Part shown: positions 26,332-35,231 of the stretch, in pieces
Layout: each line of letters begins with the position of its first letter
Numbering within the stretch: the stretch's first letter is position 1
Source: Novosphingobium sp. FKTRR1
GTDB taxonomy: Bacteria > Pseudomonadota > Alphaproteobacteria > Sphingomonadales > Sphingomonadaceae
NCBI RefSeq assembly: GCF_020404405.1
Contig: NZ_JAIZDA010000011.1
Location: 1 to 64,000 of the forward strand
Direction of reading: 5' to 3'
DNA length: 64,000 bases
Notes under the pieces: generated by a model
The model's input: the letters and a program-made list of their open reading frames with translations, nothing else
Told to the model about the DNA's origin: nothing
Databases searched by the model: none
Translations under genes and position numbers: made by a program

Positions 26332-28196
26332 TTGCTCTCCGTCCCGATGCCAAACGGGGTGAAGCGCTTCACGACATTTGCTTCCAGCTTCACCGCCGCG
26401 GCCATATCGGCTGCGGCGGCTTCGGTTTCGCCACGAGCCTTGTGGGCAAGCGCGCGGAAATAGAGTGTGCTGGGCATCTGCTTAACGGCCAGCGCGGCAT
26501 CGGCATCAGCGATGGCGGCTGCGGTATCGCCCAGCCGCAACTGGATCAAAGCGCGACTGTCGAGCAAACCAGGGTGGGCGCCAAGCTTGCGGATCGCCTT
26601 ATTGCAGTCTTCCAGTCCAGCGGCCAGTTCGACATTGGCAAGCCCGCGTAGCCAGCAGCGATTATTGAGCAATTGCGGATACTTGCTGTCCTCCTTGTGC
26701 ATGTCGAGCACGGGATTGATCAACACCAGCGCCTTGTCCGCGCGGCCGAGCCGTTCATAGAGAATGGCGAGGCTTACCGCGTCGAACGAGCCTTTGGGGA
26801 CCAGCGCGCTGGCGGCATCGATATCGGCGAGCGCGCCGACGCGGTCGTCGCGGTTCAGCCGTACCCACGCGCGGGTGGCGAGCAGGTCGTGGTCCTGCGG
26901 GCTCAAGCGGATCGCGCGATCGAGATCTTTCAGCCCTTCATCGCTCTTGCCGCTTTGCAGCAGCATCCGCGAGCGGGTGGCCAGCAGATCGGCCCGATCG
27001 GGCGCCATGCGGATCGCCTCATCGAAATCGGCAAGCGCCCCGGGCGTATCGCCGCGCGCCAGTCGCCCGCTGCCCCGCCCGGCAAAGCCATCCGCCGTCG
27101 TTGGCGCGGCGGTCTTTTCATCGCCGCCCAGATTGCGCTCGACGGTGTTCTGCTTGGCGACTTCGCCGTCGGTGCTGATCGAGAAGATCGGACCGCCGTT
27201 ATAGGTCATGTAGATGCGGTTCTGGCTGCGCGAGACAAAGATATGGTGCGCCAGGAAGAAGTCCGCGCCCAGCAGCACATCGAACGAATCGATCCGCTCG
27301 TCGATGATCCGCATCGGGGTATTCTGGATGTGTTCGTCGCCGATGCCGAAGTCGGCGATCTTGACGATCCAGCTTGCCCGACTGCCTCTGCCGATGCCAG
27401 TCATGCTGTAAGATGGTACCGCCTTGCTGTCACTGACCGTGATCCCGGCCAGTTCCGCGCCCCGGCGGCTAAGGCTCGTTGTCGGTGCACCGGTATCGAA
27501 CGAGGCGCGCAGCTTCTTGCCGTTGACGGTGACCTCGGCATAGATGTGCTTGTCGTGCGCGTCGGTGCCGGGCAGATGTTTAACCACGTTGACCGGCTTG
27601 GTGCCGGCCCAATATGCAAGGCTGAACTGGCTGCAGCCCTTGACCTGAAACAGGTTCACCACGCCATTGGCCAGATCGTATTCGGTATCGCCCAGCGCAA
27701 GCAGGTTCAGCCCGAGCATGGCGTTGCCGATATCGCTGCCACCCACCACGAACTGCACGTCCTTCAGCGTCTGGCCGACCAGCCCGAACGACTTGACCGT
27801 GGCAAGGCTGGGGGTGGTGCTGCCGCCAATGCCCGACATCTGGAAGCCGAACGGCAGGTTCTGCAGCTTCAGCCCCAGTTCCTGCGCCTTGGCTTCGGGC
27901 ATGAAGCTGAAGAATGCGCCGCTATCCAGCCAGAAGCGCATGTCCTTGCCATTCACGGCCACCGGTACGCTGGCGCGCAAGCCTTCCATCACTACCGGCA
28001 GCTTGAGCATCAACGCGGCCTTGCACGATGAGGATTTGGCCGGTGACGCTGCCGCTTGCCCTGACGTTTCGCCGGGCGCAGGCGTGGCATCTGCCGCCCA
28101 TGCCGGAATTGGCTGGGCAACCACGCCGACCAGCAAACCCATCAAGGAGGTCAGGCTTGAAATCACAGGAAAACGGCGGCGCATTTCGATGATCAT
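26328..28196 (-). CDS. Exported double retropepsin-like protein with TPR repeats
   Basis: A 622-aa protein with an N-terminal signal (VISSLTSLMGLLVGVVAQPIPAWA). Two retroviral-type aspartyl protease domains follow: FWLDSGAFFSFM at about residue 90 and ASFDTGAPTTSLS at about residue 235, each with the D-S/T-G triad, so both active-site halves could be supplied in one chain. From about residue 370 to the end it has tetratricopeptide repeats (GRLARGDTPGALADFDEAI, KALVLINPVLD, GDTAAAIADADAAL). Start ATG 28196 has GAGAG just upstream. It is probably a periplasmic or surface protease, or a substrate-binding scaffold. Confidence 0.8.
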   Translation of the reverse strand: MIIEMRRRFPVISSLTSLMGLLVGVVAQPIPAWAADATPAPGETSGQAAASPAKSSSCKAALMLKLPVVMEGLRASVPVAVNGKDMRFWLDSGAFFSFMPEAKAQELGLKLQNLPFGFQMSGIGGSTTPSLATVKSFGLVGQTLKDVQFVVGGSDIGNAMLGLNLLALGDTEYDLANGVVNLFQVKGCSQFSLAYWAGTKPVNVVKHLPGTDAHDKHIYAEVTVNGKKLRASFDTGAPTTSLSRRGAELAGITVSDSKAVPSYSMTGIGRGSRASWIVKIADFGIGDEHIQNTPMRIIDERIDSFDVLLGADFFLAHHIFVSRSQNRIYMTYNGGPIFSISTDGEVAKQNTVERNLGGDEKTAAPTTADGFAGRGSGRLARGDTPGALADFDEAIRMAPDRADLLATRSRMLLQSGKSDEGLKDLDRAIRLSPQDHDLLATRAWVRLNRDDRVGALADIDAASALVPKGSFDAVSLAILYERLGRADKALVLINPVLDMHKEDSKYPQLLNNRCWLRGLANVELAAGLEDCNKAIRKLGAHPGLLDSRALIQLRLGDTAAAIADADAALAVKQMPSTLYFRALAHKARGETEAAAADMAAAVKLEANVVKRFTPFGIGTESK

Positions 28197-28250
28197 CAAG
28201 CTCTCATTCCATGGGTTGAGTGAGATTGTGGAGAACCGCGCCGTCGATCG

Positions 28251-30095
28251 TCAACGCCTGTTTGCTCCGATATAGCGCTCCACGTTCTGCGCCAGCACAT
28301 CGAGCGGCACATTGCCACCGTCGACCACCGCCTGATTGTAATCGCGCAAATCGAAGCGCGATCCCAGCGCGGCCTTGGCCCGGTCGCGCTGCACGTTGAT
28401 CTCGATCTGCCCCAGCTTGTAGCCACAGGCCTGCCCTGGCCACGAACAATACCGCTCGACTTCGCTGACGGCGTTGCTGCGGGCAAGCCCGGTCGCCGCG
28501 ACGAACTCGCCCAGCGCTTGATCGCGGGTCCAACCCAGCGCGTGGATGCCGGTGTCTACCACCAGCCGCGCCGCACGCCACGACAGGCCCATCAGATAGC
28601 CCAGCCGCCCGGCGGGGTCGTCGTCGTACATGCCCAATTCGTCGGCCAGTTGCTCAGCATAGAGCGCCCAGCCTTCGGAATAGGCGTTGAACGCCAGCAT
28701 GGAACGGATCAGTGGCAGCGCTTGCGCATATTCGCCCTGCCAGACGTGGCCGGGGATGCCTTCGTGGAACACCAGATCGGGGATGCTGACGCGGTTGTGG
28801 ATCGACGGGTCGCCAAGATTGACCCAGATCTTTCCGGGAATGCGCCCGTCGATCGAGCCCGGCCCGCCATAGGCCGCCGGTGCGCCCGGTTCCTCAGCCA
28901 GCGGCATCCGGCGTATTTCCAGATTGCCCCGTACCAGCTTGCGGAAGGCTTGTGGCAGCTTGGCGCGCATGGCCGTCAGTTTGCCTTCCATGTAGGCGAC
29001 GATCTTTGCCCGCGCGGCATCGTCGGTTCCGAACGTCATGTCGGGGCGCGCCTGCAGCGCCTTCATCCGCTCGGCCACCGAACCTTGCGTCAGGCCAAGG
29101 CTCCGCAGGATGGTGTCCATCCGCGCCTGCAATTCGGCAACTTGCGCACGACCGATGGCATGGATCTCGTCCGGAGTGCGGCGGGTGGTGGTGCTGGCGC
29201 GCAAGCCCCAGGCGTACCATTCGGCCCCGTGCGGACGGCTGGCCATGCCCGCCGCGCTGGTGGCGACGGCGCGTTGCAGGCGGATCTCGTCAAGCTGGCG
29301 TTGCAGGGCCGGTATAACCCCGTCGGCCACGATCCGGCTGGCCCGCCCGCTCAGCGTCGCAGCATCGAGGCCGGGCAGGGCAGCCGCCTTGCGCACCAGC
29401 GGGCCCACCAGCGGCCCATCGGCGCGCGCCGCCTCGGCAATGGCGCGGGTGAGGCCGGAAATGGTCTTGTCGAGCAGGAAGTCAGGTGGGACCAATCCGC
29501 CTTCGCGCGCCAGCCGGATGCGCACCGTCTCGCCATCGAGCAGCGCTGGCGTGGCGGCGAGCCGTTCAAGGTAGTATTCGGCATCGGCGGCGTCGCGCAC
29601 CGGCTGGTCGCCATCGAGTGCCTGCGGAACATCAAGCCATCCACCGACGTTCTGTACCACCACATAGGGGGTGTTGCGCCACCCGCCGATCGCCACGTCG
29701 CCATAGGGCAGGGCCATGCCATCGAGCGCGGTGCGGAACGCGCTTTGCGTCACCGCAAGGCTGGTCAATGTCCCGGCATCGAGGCCGGTGCGTTCCACGT
29801 TGTCGAGTTTGCCCAGCGCGTCGGTCAGGAAGGCTTTGGTCGCCGCCACACCCGCAGGCGAGCGGTCATCGAGCTTGCCACGCAAGGCGGCATGCGCGCC
29901 GGTGTCCACCCCCAGCGCAGTCGCCCCGGTCGGCCCCCGTTCCAGCAGCCCCCACGCCAGCGTGTCGAGCAGCGCTGCTGCAGGAGTAGTGGCGGCAGAC
30001 ACGGCGGCAAGAGCGCGGGCGGGAAGGGAGATGCTGGCCATTGCGGCAGCCGCCCCGGTGAGCGCCTGACGGCGCGTGATGTTGGGAATGGTCAT
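28251..30095 (-). CDS. Tat-exported DUF885 family metallopeptidase-like protein
   Basis: A 614-aa protein with a twin-arginine leader (TRRQALTGAAAAMASISLP). The DUF885 body carries VFHEGIPGHVWQ, a zinc HExxH-like motif, and EGWALYAEQL with the third ligand Glu, typical of this putative peptidase family related to M3/M32-like fold enzymes. ATG 30095 is chosen; the open frame extends far upstream without a leader. It lies 54 bp upstream of the retropepsin-like gene on the same strand, so two exported proteases may be co-transcribed. Confidence 0.85.
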   Translation of the reverse strand: MTIPNITRRQALTGAAAAMASISLPARALAAVSAATTPAAALLDTLAWGLLERGPTGATALGVDTGAHAALRGKLDDRSPAGVAATKAFLTDALGKLDNVERTGLDAGTLTSLAVTQSAFRTALDGMALPYGDVAIGGWRNTPYVVVQNVGGWLDVPQALDGDQPVRDAADAEYYLERLAATPALLDGETVRIRLAREGGLVPPDFLLDKTISGLTRAIAEAARADGPLVGPLVRKAAALPGLDAATLSGRASRIVADGVIPALQRQLDEIRLQRAVATSAAGMASRPHGAEWYAWGLRASTTTRRTPDEIHAIGRAQVAELQARMDTILRSLGLTQGSVAERMKALQARPDMTFGTDDAARAKIVAYMEGKLTAMRAKLPQAFRKLVRGNLEIRRMPLAEEPGAPAAYGGPGSIDGRIPGKIWVNLGDPSIHNRVSIPDLVFHEGIPGHVWQGEYAQALPLIRSMLAFNAYSEGWALYAEQLADELGMYDDDPAGRLGYLMGLSWRAARLVVDTGIHALGWTRDQALGEFVAATGLARSNAVSEVERYCSWPGQACGYKLGQIEINVQRDRAKAALGSRFDLRDYNQAVVDGGNVPLDVLAQNVERYIGANRR

Positions 30096-30104
30096 GCCTG
30101 CCAT

Positions 30105-30659
30105 GATGGCCAGCCGCGCCGCGCTCGTCAAACCGCGTTGCGGGTTGCTGCCTCCACAAAATGACATCCTGCGCTGCGATCGCACATTACAGTATGTCGC
30201 GCCCAGCAGGCGGAAAGTCCGGCAGGACGCTACGTTCACGGCGATGGTGCCGGGGGTTGCTTCCGAGGTGACCCCGCGCGCCGTTCGCTTGGTTGAACAA
30301 GGCTGTGATGAACGGCGCCACATGCCATCGCGTCGCCGGTGCAGGCCGCCGAACGTCCTCAGGCATGGCGGAATCCCGGCGCGCATGCGGGGAATCAGAT
30401 CGCGCAGGTGATGTCGCTGCAAAAATTGGTGGCATCCTTGTTGGCATTCGGCGATGAATCGCTTGACCGTGGTTTCGCCGCTGACGTAGGTGTGATCGCA
30501 GAAAAGTGATCTGATTGTTCAAGGTCGGGCATTTGCAGCAGGCAGGAACGCAACACGATTGCGCGGTCATCGCTCCCACCCCTGGGGCGGTGGCTCGATA
30601 TCTATTGCCTGGGGAGAAGGGCGGCGCTCGCAAGGGTGCCTGCGACGAGGTGGAAACCA
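30105..30659. other. Long intergenic region before the polyamine transporter genes
   Basis: About 550 bp between divergent units. No frame in it looks like a protein family and no RNA gene is recognised. GATC-containing repeats occur around 30494-30513 (GTGATCGCAGAAAAGTGATC). It should hold the promoters of both units; a degraded gene cannot be excluded. Confidence 0.35.
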
Positions 30660-31541
30660 ATGAGTGATGCCCCAACAGCGCTGGGCGGGCGTGGCGGGTC
30701 ACGAACGTTCTGGCTGACGTTCTCGGCACCGCTGGTCTGGATCGTGGCGTTTTTCGTGATCCCGCTCAGTGTGATCTGGGCCTACAGCTTCGGTCGCACG
30801 CTGGGGCTGACCGAGATCGCGATCACCGGCACGCTCGACAACTATGCGCGCGTGGCCGAGCCTGTTTATCTGCTCATATTCGTGAAGTCGGTGTGGTTCG
30901 CCGCGCTGACCACGGCGATCTGCCTGCTTGTCGGCTTCCCCTATGCGCTGGCGATGACTTTCGCGAGCGCCAGAGGCAAGATCTGGCTGCTGCTTGGCAT
31001 CATGCTGCCGTTCTGGACCAACCTTTTGGTGCGCACTTATGCGCTGATGGCCGTGATGCGCAACGAAGGCTACATCAACGACGCGCTCGAGGCGGTCGGC
31101 ATCGGCCGGGTCGAGATGCTGCACACCAACTTCGCGGTGATCGTGGGGCTGGTCTATGTCCACCTGCCGTTCATCGTGCTGCCGCTTTATTCCGCGCTCG
31201 ACCGCATGGACCGCTCTTTGATCGAGGCCAGCCTTGATCTGGGTGCCGGGCACATCAGCACACTGTTCCGCGTGGTCATCCCGATCGTGAAGCCGGGCAT
31301 CTATTCGGCGATCCTGCTGGGCTTCATCCCGGCGCTGGGCTCCTATCTGACGCCCGACCTGCTTGGCGGACCCGACAGCCAGATGATCGCTTCGGTCATC
31401 GAGCGCCAGTTCAAGCGCGCCAACGACTGGCCGTTCGGCGCCGCGCTGTCGTTCATCCTGATGTATCTCACGCTGATCCTGATGGTGGCCATGGCCATTC
31501 GCGACCGCCGCCAGGCCCGCGCGCAGGAGCAGGCGGCATGA
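30660..31541 (+). CDS. ABC transporter permease, spermidine/putrescine type (PotB/PotH-like)
   Basis: First permease of a polyamine-type ABC importer, 293 aa, with about six membrane segments. It shows the PotB/H signature: the N-terminal helix VWIVAFFVIPLSVIWAYSFG and the EAA loop EASLDLGAGHISTLFRVVIPIVKPG that contacts the ATPase. ATG 30660 follows GAGG at 30647-30650. It overlaps the second permease by ATGA. No periplasmic binding protein is encoded next to the transporter in this window. Confidence 0.9.
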   Translation: MSDAPTALGGRGGSRTFWLTFSAPLVWIVAFFVIPLSVIWAYSFGRTLGLTEIAITGTLDNYARVAEPVYLLIFVKSVWFAALTTAICLLVGFPYALAMTFASARGKIWLLLGIMLPFWTNLLVRTYALMAVMRNEGYINDALEAVGIGRVEMLHTNFAVIVGLVYVHLPFIVLPLYSALDRMDRSLIEASLDLGAGHISTLFRVVIPIVKPGIYSAILLGFIPALGSYLTPDLLGGPDSQMIASVIERQFKRANDWPFGAALSFILMYLTLILMVAMAIRDRRQARAQEQAA

Positions 31542-32377
31542 GCAAGAAATCGGAAATCGGTCCGCTCGATTACGCCCGGCGCCTGCCCCTGCAGCTATGG
31601 GTCGGGGTGGTGCTGGCCTTCATGTACCTGCCGCTCATCAGCCTTGTGGCGTTCTCGTTCAATGACTCGCGCCGGACCATCCATTGGGAAGGGTTCACCA
31701 CCGACTGGTTCGTGAAACTGGCGGGCGATGACTCGCTGATCGAAGCTTTCGTCAATTCGCTGACCATCGCCTTGATCGCCACGATCTTCAGCGTGGTGCT
31801 GGGCACTTTGACCGCGATCGTGCTGTGGCGTTTCCGCTTTCCCGGACGCGGCCTGTTCGACGGGGTGATCACATTGCCGATCGTCGTACCCGAAATCTGC
31901 ATGGGCGTGGCGATGCTGGTGTTCTTTGGCTCGGTGTTTCCCTGGCCGCGCGATCTGCCCTGGCCGTTCGATCTGGGCGCGATCATCATCAGCCACATCA
32001 CGTTCTGTTTTCCCTTCGTGTGTGTCGTGGTGCGGGCGCGTCTGGCCAGCTTCAACCGCGAGATGGAAGAAGCGGCGCGCGATCTTGGTGCCAGCGAAGT
32101 GCGCGCGCTGTGGGACGTGCTGCTGCCCCATGTGCGCCCTGCGCTGATCTCGGGCGCATTGCTGGCCTTCACCATGAGCCTCGACGACTTCGTGATCACC
32201 TTCTTCACCGCCGGGCCCAACACGGTCACTTTCCCGGTCAAGATCTATTCGATGGTGCGTTTCTCGGTCACGCCAGAGGTCAACGCCGCCTCCAGCGTGT
32301 TGATGCTGATCACCGTTCTTCTCACCGTTATCGGCATCCGCCTGCAGGGCAAGGATGTCGCGTCCCTCGAGGGTTGA
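31538..32377 (+). CDS. ABC transporter permease, spermidine/putrescine type (PotC/PotI-like)
   Basis: Second permease, 279 aa, with six predicted helices. The N-terminal helix VLAFMYLPLISLVAFSFNDS and the EAA loop EEAARDLGASEVRALWDVLLPHVRPA followed by SLDDFVITFFTAGP are diagnostic of PotC/PotI. It overlaps the preceding permease by four bases and lies six bases before the ATPase gene. Confidence 0.92.
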   Translation: MSKKSEIGPLDYARRLPLQLWVGVVLAFMYLPLISLVAFSFNDSRRTIHWEGFTTDWFVKLAGDDSLIEAFVNSLTIALIATIFSVVLGTLTAIVLWRFRFPGRGLFDGVITLPIVVPEICMGVAMLVFFGSVFPWPRDLPWPFDLGAIIISHITFCFPFVCVVVRARLASFNREMEEAARDLGASEVRALWDVLLPHVRPALISGALLAFTMSLDDFVITFFTAGPNTVTFPVKIYSMVRFSVTPEVNAASSVLMLITVLLTVIGIRLQGKDVASLEG

Positions 32378-32383
32378 GTTTCC

Positions 32384-33499
32384 ATGTCCGAACCGATGAT
32401 CCGTTTCGAGAATGTCACCAAGCGTTTCGGCAGCTTCATCGCGGTCGACAACGTCAGTCTTGAGGTTGAGGCAGGCGAGTTCTTCACCCTGCTGGGGCCT
32501 TCGGGCTGCGGCAAGACGACCCTGCTGCGGATGCTGGCCGGGCTGGAGACACCCAGCGAAGGCCGCATCCTGATCGATGGCGTCGATGTAACCGGCGTTG
32601 CGCCCAACAAGCGCCCGATCAACATGGTGTTCCAGTCCTATGCGGTGTTCCCGCATCTCAACGTGGCCGACAACGTGGCCTATGGCCTGAAGATCGACCG
32701 CGTTCCCGCGCAAGAGCGCGCCACCCGCGTCCAGGATGCGCTGCGGTTGGTGAAGCTTGAGGATTTTGCCCATCGCATGCCCGACCAGTTGTCGGGCGGC
32801 CAGCGCCAGCGCGTGGCTTTGGCGCGCGCTCTGGTCAAGCGGCCCAAGGTCTTGCTGCTCGACGAGCCGCTGTCGGCGCTCGATGCCAAGCTGCGCGATG
32901 CGATGCGCGCCGAACTGGCGGCGATCCAGCAGGAGGTCGGCGTCACGTTCGTGATGGTGACGCACGATCAGGACGAGGCGCTGGCCATGGCCAGCCGCTG
33001 CGCGCTGATGAACCGGGGCACATTGCAGCAAGTGGCAACTCCCAGCGATCTGTACGAATACCCCGCCAATCGCTTTGTCGCCGACTTCATCGGCACCATC
33101 AACCTGCTCGAAGGCACGCTGTCGACCGACGAGCCGGACCATGCAGCGGTGCAGGCCGAAGGGCTCGACGCCCCGATCTTCGTCAATCATGGCGTGACCG
33201 GCGCGCCCGATTCACGGGTCTGGGTGGGTATCCGTCCCGAAAAGCTGGCGATGGTTCCGGCCACGCAGCCGCGCCCCGAGGGGCCAGCCGCGCTGCCGCC
33301 TGCCAATGTCACGCAAGGCACGATCATCCGCTCGGCCTATCTCGGCTCGGTCACGCTGTACGATGTCGAGACGCAAGGCGGGGCCACGTTCAAGGTGGCC
33401 CGCCCCAATGGCGAGCGGATGGCCGATCCGGCTCTTCCTGCGGGCGAGAGCGTTTACCTGAGCTGGGAGCCCACCGCGCCGGTCGTTCTGCTGACCTGA
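32384..33499 (+). CDS. ABC transporter ATP-binding protein, polyamine type (PotA/PotG-like)
   Basis: Cytoplasmic ATPase of the importer, 371 aa. It has Walker A GPSGCGKTT, a Q-loop MVFQSYAVFPH, signature LSGGQRQRVALARAL, Walker B LLLDEPLSALD and H-loop MVTHDQDEAL. A C-terminal TOBE domain starts at about residue 280 (VGIRPEKLAMV). It is the last gene of the permease operon; a short hairpin and a convergent LysR gene follow. Confidence 0.93.
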   Translation: MSEPMIRFENVTKRFGSFIAVDNVSLEVEAGEFFTLLGPSGCGKTTLLRMLAGLETPSEGRILIDGVDVTGVAPNKRPINMVFQSYAVFPHLNVADNVAYGLKIDRVPAQERATRVQDALRLVKLEDFAHRMPDQLSGGQRQRVALARALVKRPKVLLLDEPLSALDAKLRDAMRAELAAIQQEVGVTFVMVTHDQDEALAMASRCALMNRGTLQQVATPSDLYEYPANRFVADFIGTINLLEGTLSTDEPDHAAVQAEGLDAPIFVNHGVTGAPDSRVWVGIRPEKLAMVPATQPRPEGPAALPPANVTQGTIIRSAYLGSVTLYDVETQGGATFKVARPNGERMADPALPAGESVYLSWEPTAPVVLLT

Positions 33500-33514
33500 G
33501 CGCGCCCGCGCGCT
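33499..33514. terminator. Short GC hairpin between convergent genes
   Basis: AGCGCG-CCCG-CGCGCT lies between the stop of the ABC ATPase gene and that of the LysR gene. It lacks a T-run, so this is only a weak terminator candidate. Confidence 0.3.
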
Positions 33515-34438
33515 TCAGGCCGCCTGCTCAACCAGAAACTGCCGCAACTTCGCCACAGCCGGTTGATTCCAGCGGTCAGCGCGGGCCACGAGGTAATAGG
33601 CACCGATCGCCTCGGGCTGTGTGCCGGGCACCGCGAACTCAACCAGATCGCCGCGTTCAAGGTCGGCGGCGACGAGATAGCGGTTGGCCAGCGCCAGTCC
33701 GCGCCCCTGTCGAGCCGCGGCGATCGCCAGATGCGCGTGCCACAGCAGCGGCCCGGCCAGCGGTCCGCGCGGGGTGGCGCCATTGCGGATAAGCCAGGCA
33801 CGCCATTGCTCGCCGTTCTCTTCGTGCAGCAGGGGCGCAGACAGCAGATCCTGCGCGCTGGAGATCGCGGAAAGTCCATCTGCCAGCGCGGGGCTGGTGA
33901 CGATCATCAGCGGCGGCCGTGCGAGTTCGAGCACCTTCAGGCCGGGACCGTCCGCCTTTGGCCCCCAGTCATCGCCATAATAGCGGATATCGATGTCCGC
34001 CTCGAACTGGGCCAGGTTGGCCGCATGATCGGTGGGCCGCAACTCGACCTGAAAGCCCGGCCTGGTGCGCTCGAACGCGGCAAGCTGATCGGACAGCCAT
34101 TGCGTGGCAAAGCCGGGGATGCACCACAGCCGCACGTCCTCGATCCGGCCATCGGCCATGATGTCGCGCGTAGCGGATATAACGTCGAGGATCGCACCCG
34201 AAATGCGCGCGTGATAGCGGCTTCCCGCCTCGGTCAGGATCAGTTTGCCGCCTTGGCGTTCGAACAGTGCGATGCCGAGCCATTCTTCCAAAGCTTTGAG
34301 ATGGCGCGAAACGACGGTGTGATCGATCAGCAGGGCACTGGCTGCCCGCCGCACCCCACCGAGCCGACCGACCACCTCGAATGCGCGCAATGCGGCGAAC
34401 GGCGGGATGGCTTTGCCGGCCAGATGATTGGTATCCAT
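33515..34438 (-). CDS. LysR family regulator (GcvA-like)
   Basis: A 307-aa regulator with an N-terminal winged HTH (IPPFAALRAFEVVGRLGGVR, HTVVSRHLKALEEWLGIALF, then the linker helix) and a periplasmic-binding-like effector domain. The spelling PPFAALRAFE and RHLKALE is GcvA-type. ATG 34438 is used. It is divergent from the cupin/spermidine-dehydrogenase genes and convergent with the transporter operon, so it is a likely regulator of polyamine uptake and breakdown. The effector is unknown. Confidence 0.88.
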   Translation of the reverse strand: MDTNHLAGKAIPPFAALRAFEVVGRLGGVRRAASALLIDHTVVSRHLKALEEWLGIALFERQGGKLILTEAGSRYHARISGAILDVISATRDIMADGRIEDVRLWCIPGFATQWLSDQLAAFERTRPGFQVELRPTDHAANLAQFEADIDIRYYGDDWGPKADGPGLKVLELARPPLMIVTSPALADGLSAISSAQDLLSAPLLHEENGEQWRAWLIRNGATPRGPLAGPLLWHAHLAIAAARQGRGLALANRYLVAADLERGDLVEFAVPGTQPEAIGAYYLVARADRWNQPAVAKLRQFLVEQAA

Positions 34439-34654
34439 GAACTCGTGCCCTGCGCGCTTGTTGGCACCGCTTTGGCGATCTATCGGCCGGTCTTCAAGCA
34501 CAGACTGTTGCATGCCATGCACCGCTTGGCGTCAATTTTGCCCTTGCCCGGAACGCGTGGAAGCCGTCATCGTGCATGAACGTGGAAAGATCGGTGGTCG
34601 CCACGGCCAAGGCGCCTTGCAGCGCATTGTGAAGCGCTAACGGAGATGAAACCC

Positions 34655-35098
34655 ATGCGATTGCTGACACTGACGCTGGCCGCCGCCCTGATGCTGCCCG
34701 GTATCGGCCATGCCGCCGAGGCAGAAGCCGGCCACCCCGCCAAGCTCCCGGCCGCCGCGATGCCGCTGGCGATCTTCAAGTCGAAGGCTGCGGTCAACAT
34801 CGGCAAGGATGGCACGGTGATCGACGCTCCCTTGCGCAAATCGGCCGACGGCAAGTTCATGAGCGGCGTCTACACGGTCAAGAAGAAGCATCGCGAGGAC
34901 TTCCGCGAAAAGGGATATCCCGAGGATGAATTCATGCTCTTCGTCAAGGGCGGCATCACGCTGACCTCGGCCGATGGCCATGTGACCAAGGTCGGGCAAG
35001 GCGATGCGATCTCGCTCGACAAGGGCTGGAAGGGCGTGTGGGAGTCGGACGGCTACACCAAGTATTACGTGATCTACAGCCAGGATGGTGTTGAATAA
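34655..35098 (+). CDS. Exported cupin-domain protein (EutQ/ureidoglycine-type)
   Basis: A 147-aa protein with a signal peptide (MRLLTLTLAAALMLPGIGHA) and one cupin domain at about residues 60-140 (SGVYTVKKKHREDFREKGY, EDEFMLFVKGGITLTSADG, GDAISLDKGWKGVWES), like the Cupin_3 group. I start at ATG 34655 because CGGAG at 34641-34645 abuts the earlier ATG but is correctly spaced for this one. It lies 133 bp before the spermidine-dehydrogenase-like gene; it may bind or process a periplasmic amine product, which is inference. Confidence 0.75.
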   Translation: MRLLTLTLAAALMLPGIGHAAEAEAGHPAKLPAAAMPLAIFKSKAAVNIGKDGTVIDAPLRKSADGKFMSGVYTVKKKHREDFREKGYPEDEFMLFVKGGITLTSADGHVTKVGQGDAISLDKGWKGVWESDGYTKYYVIYSQDGVE

Positions 35099-35231
35099 AC
35101 TCGTCGGACCATTGCTCAGCCGCGAATGAAGCCGCCCGCGTTCCGTGACGGTGTGGTCGCACCGGCCGGGTGCGCGCATCGGTTGGTCAGCATGTGATAT
35201 CAAGACAAAGCCAATTTCCGGAAGCGGGCGC

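Noticed and set aside
26673..28031. Forward frame opposite the retropepsin/TPR gene
   Set aside because: Shadow frame; the repeated look only mirrors the TPR repeats of the real gene.
28518..30164. Forward frame of about 550 codons opposite the DUF885 gene
   Set aside because: Composition is typical of an antisense shadow (His/Arg/Gly-rich) and the DUF885 gene on the other strand is convincing.
31595..33190. Reverse frame opposite the ABC permease and ATPase genes
   Set aside because: Spans two real genes and has no recognisable protein motifs.
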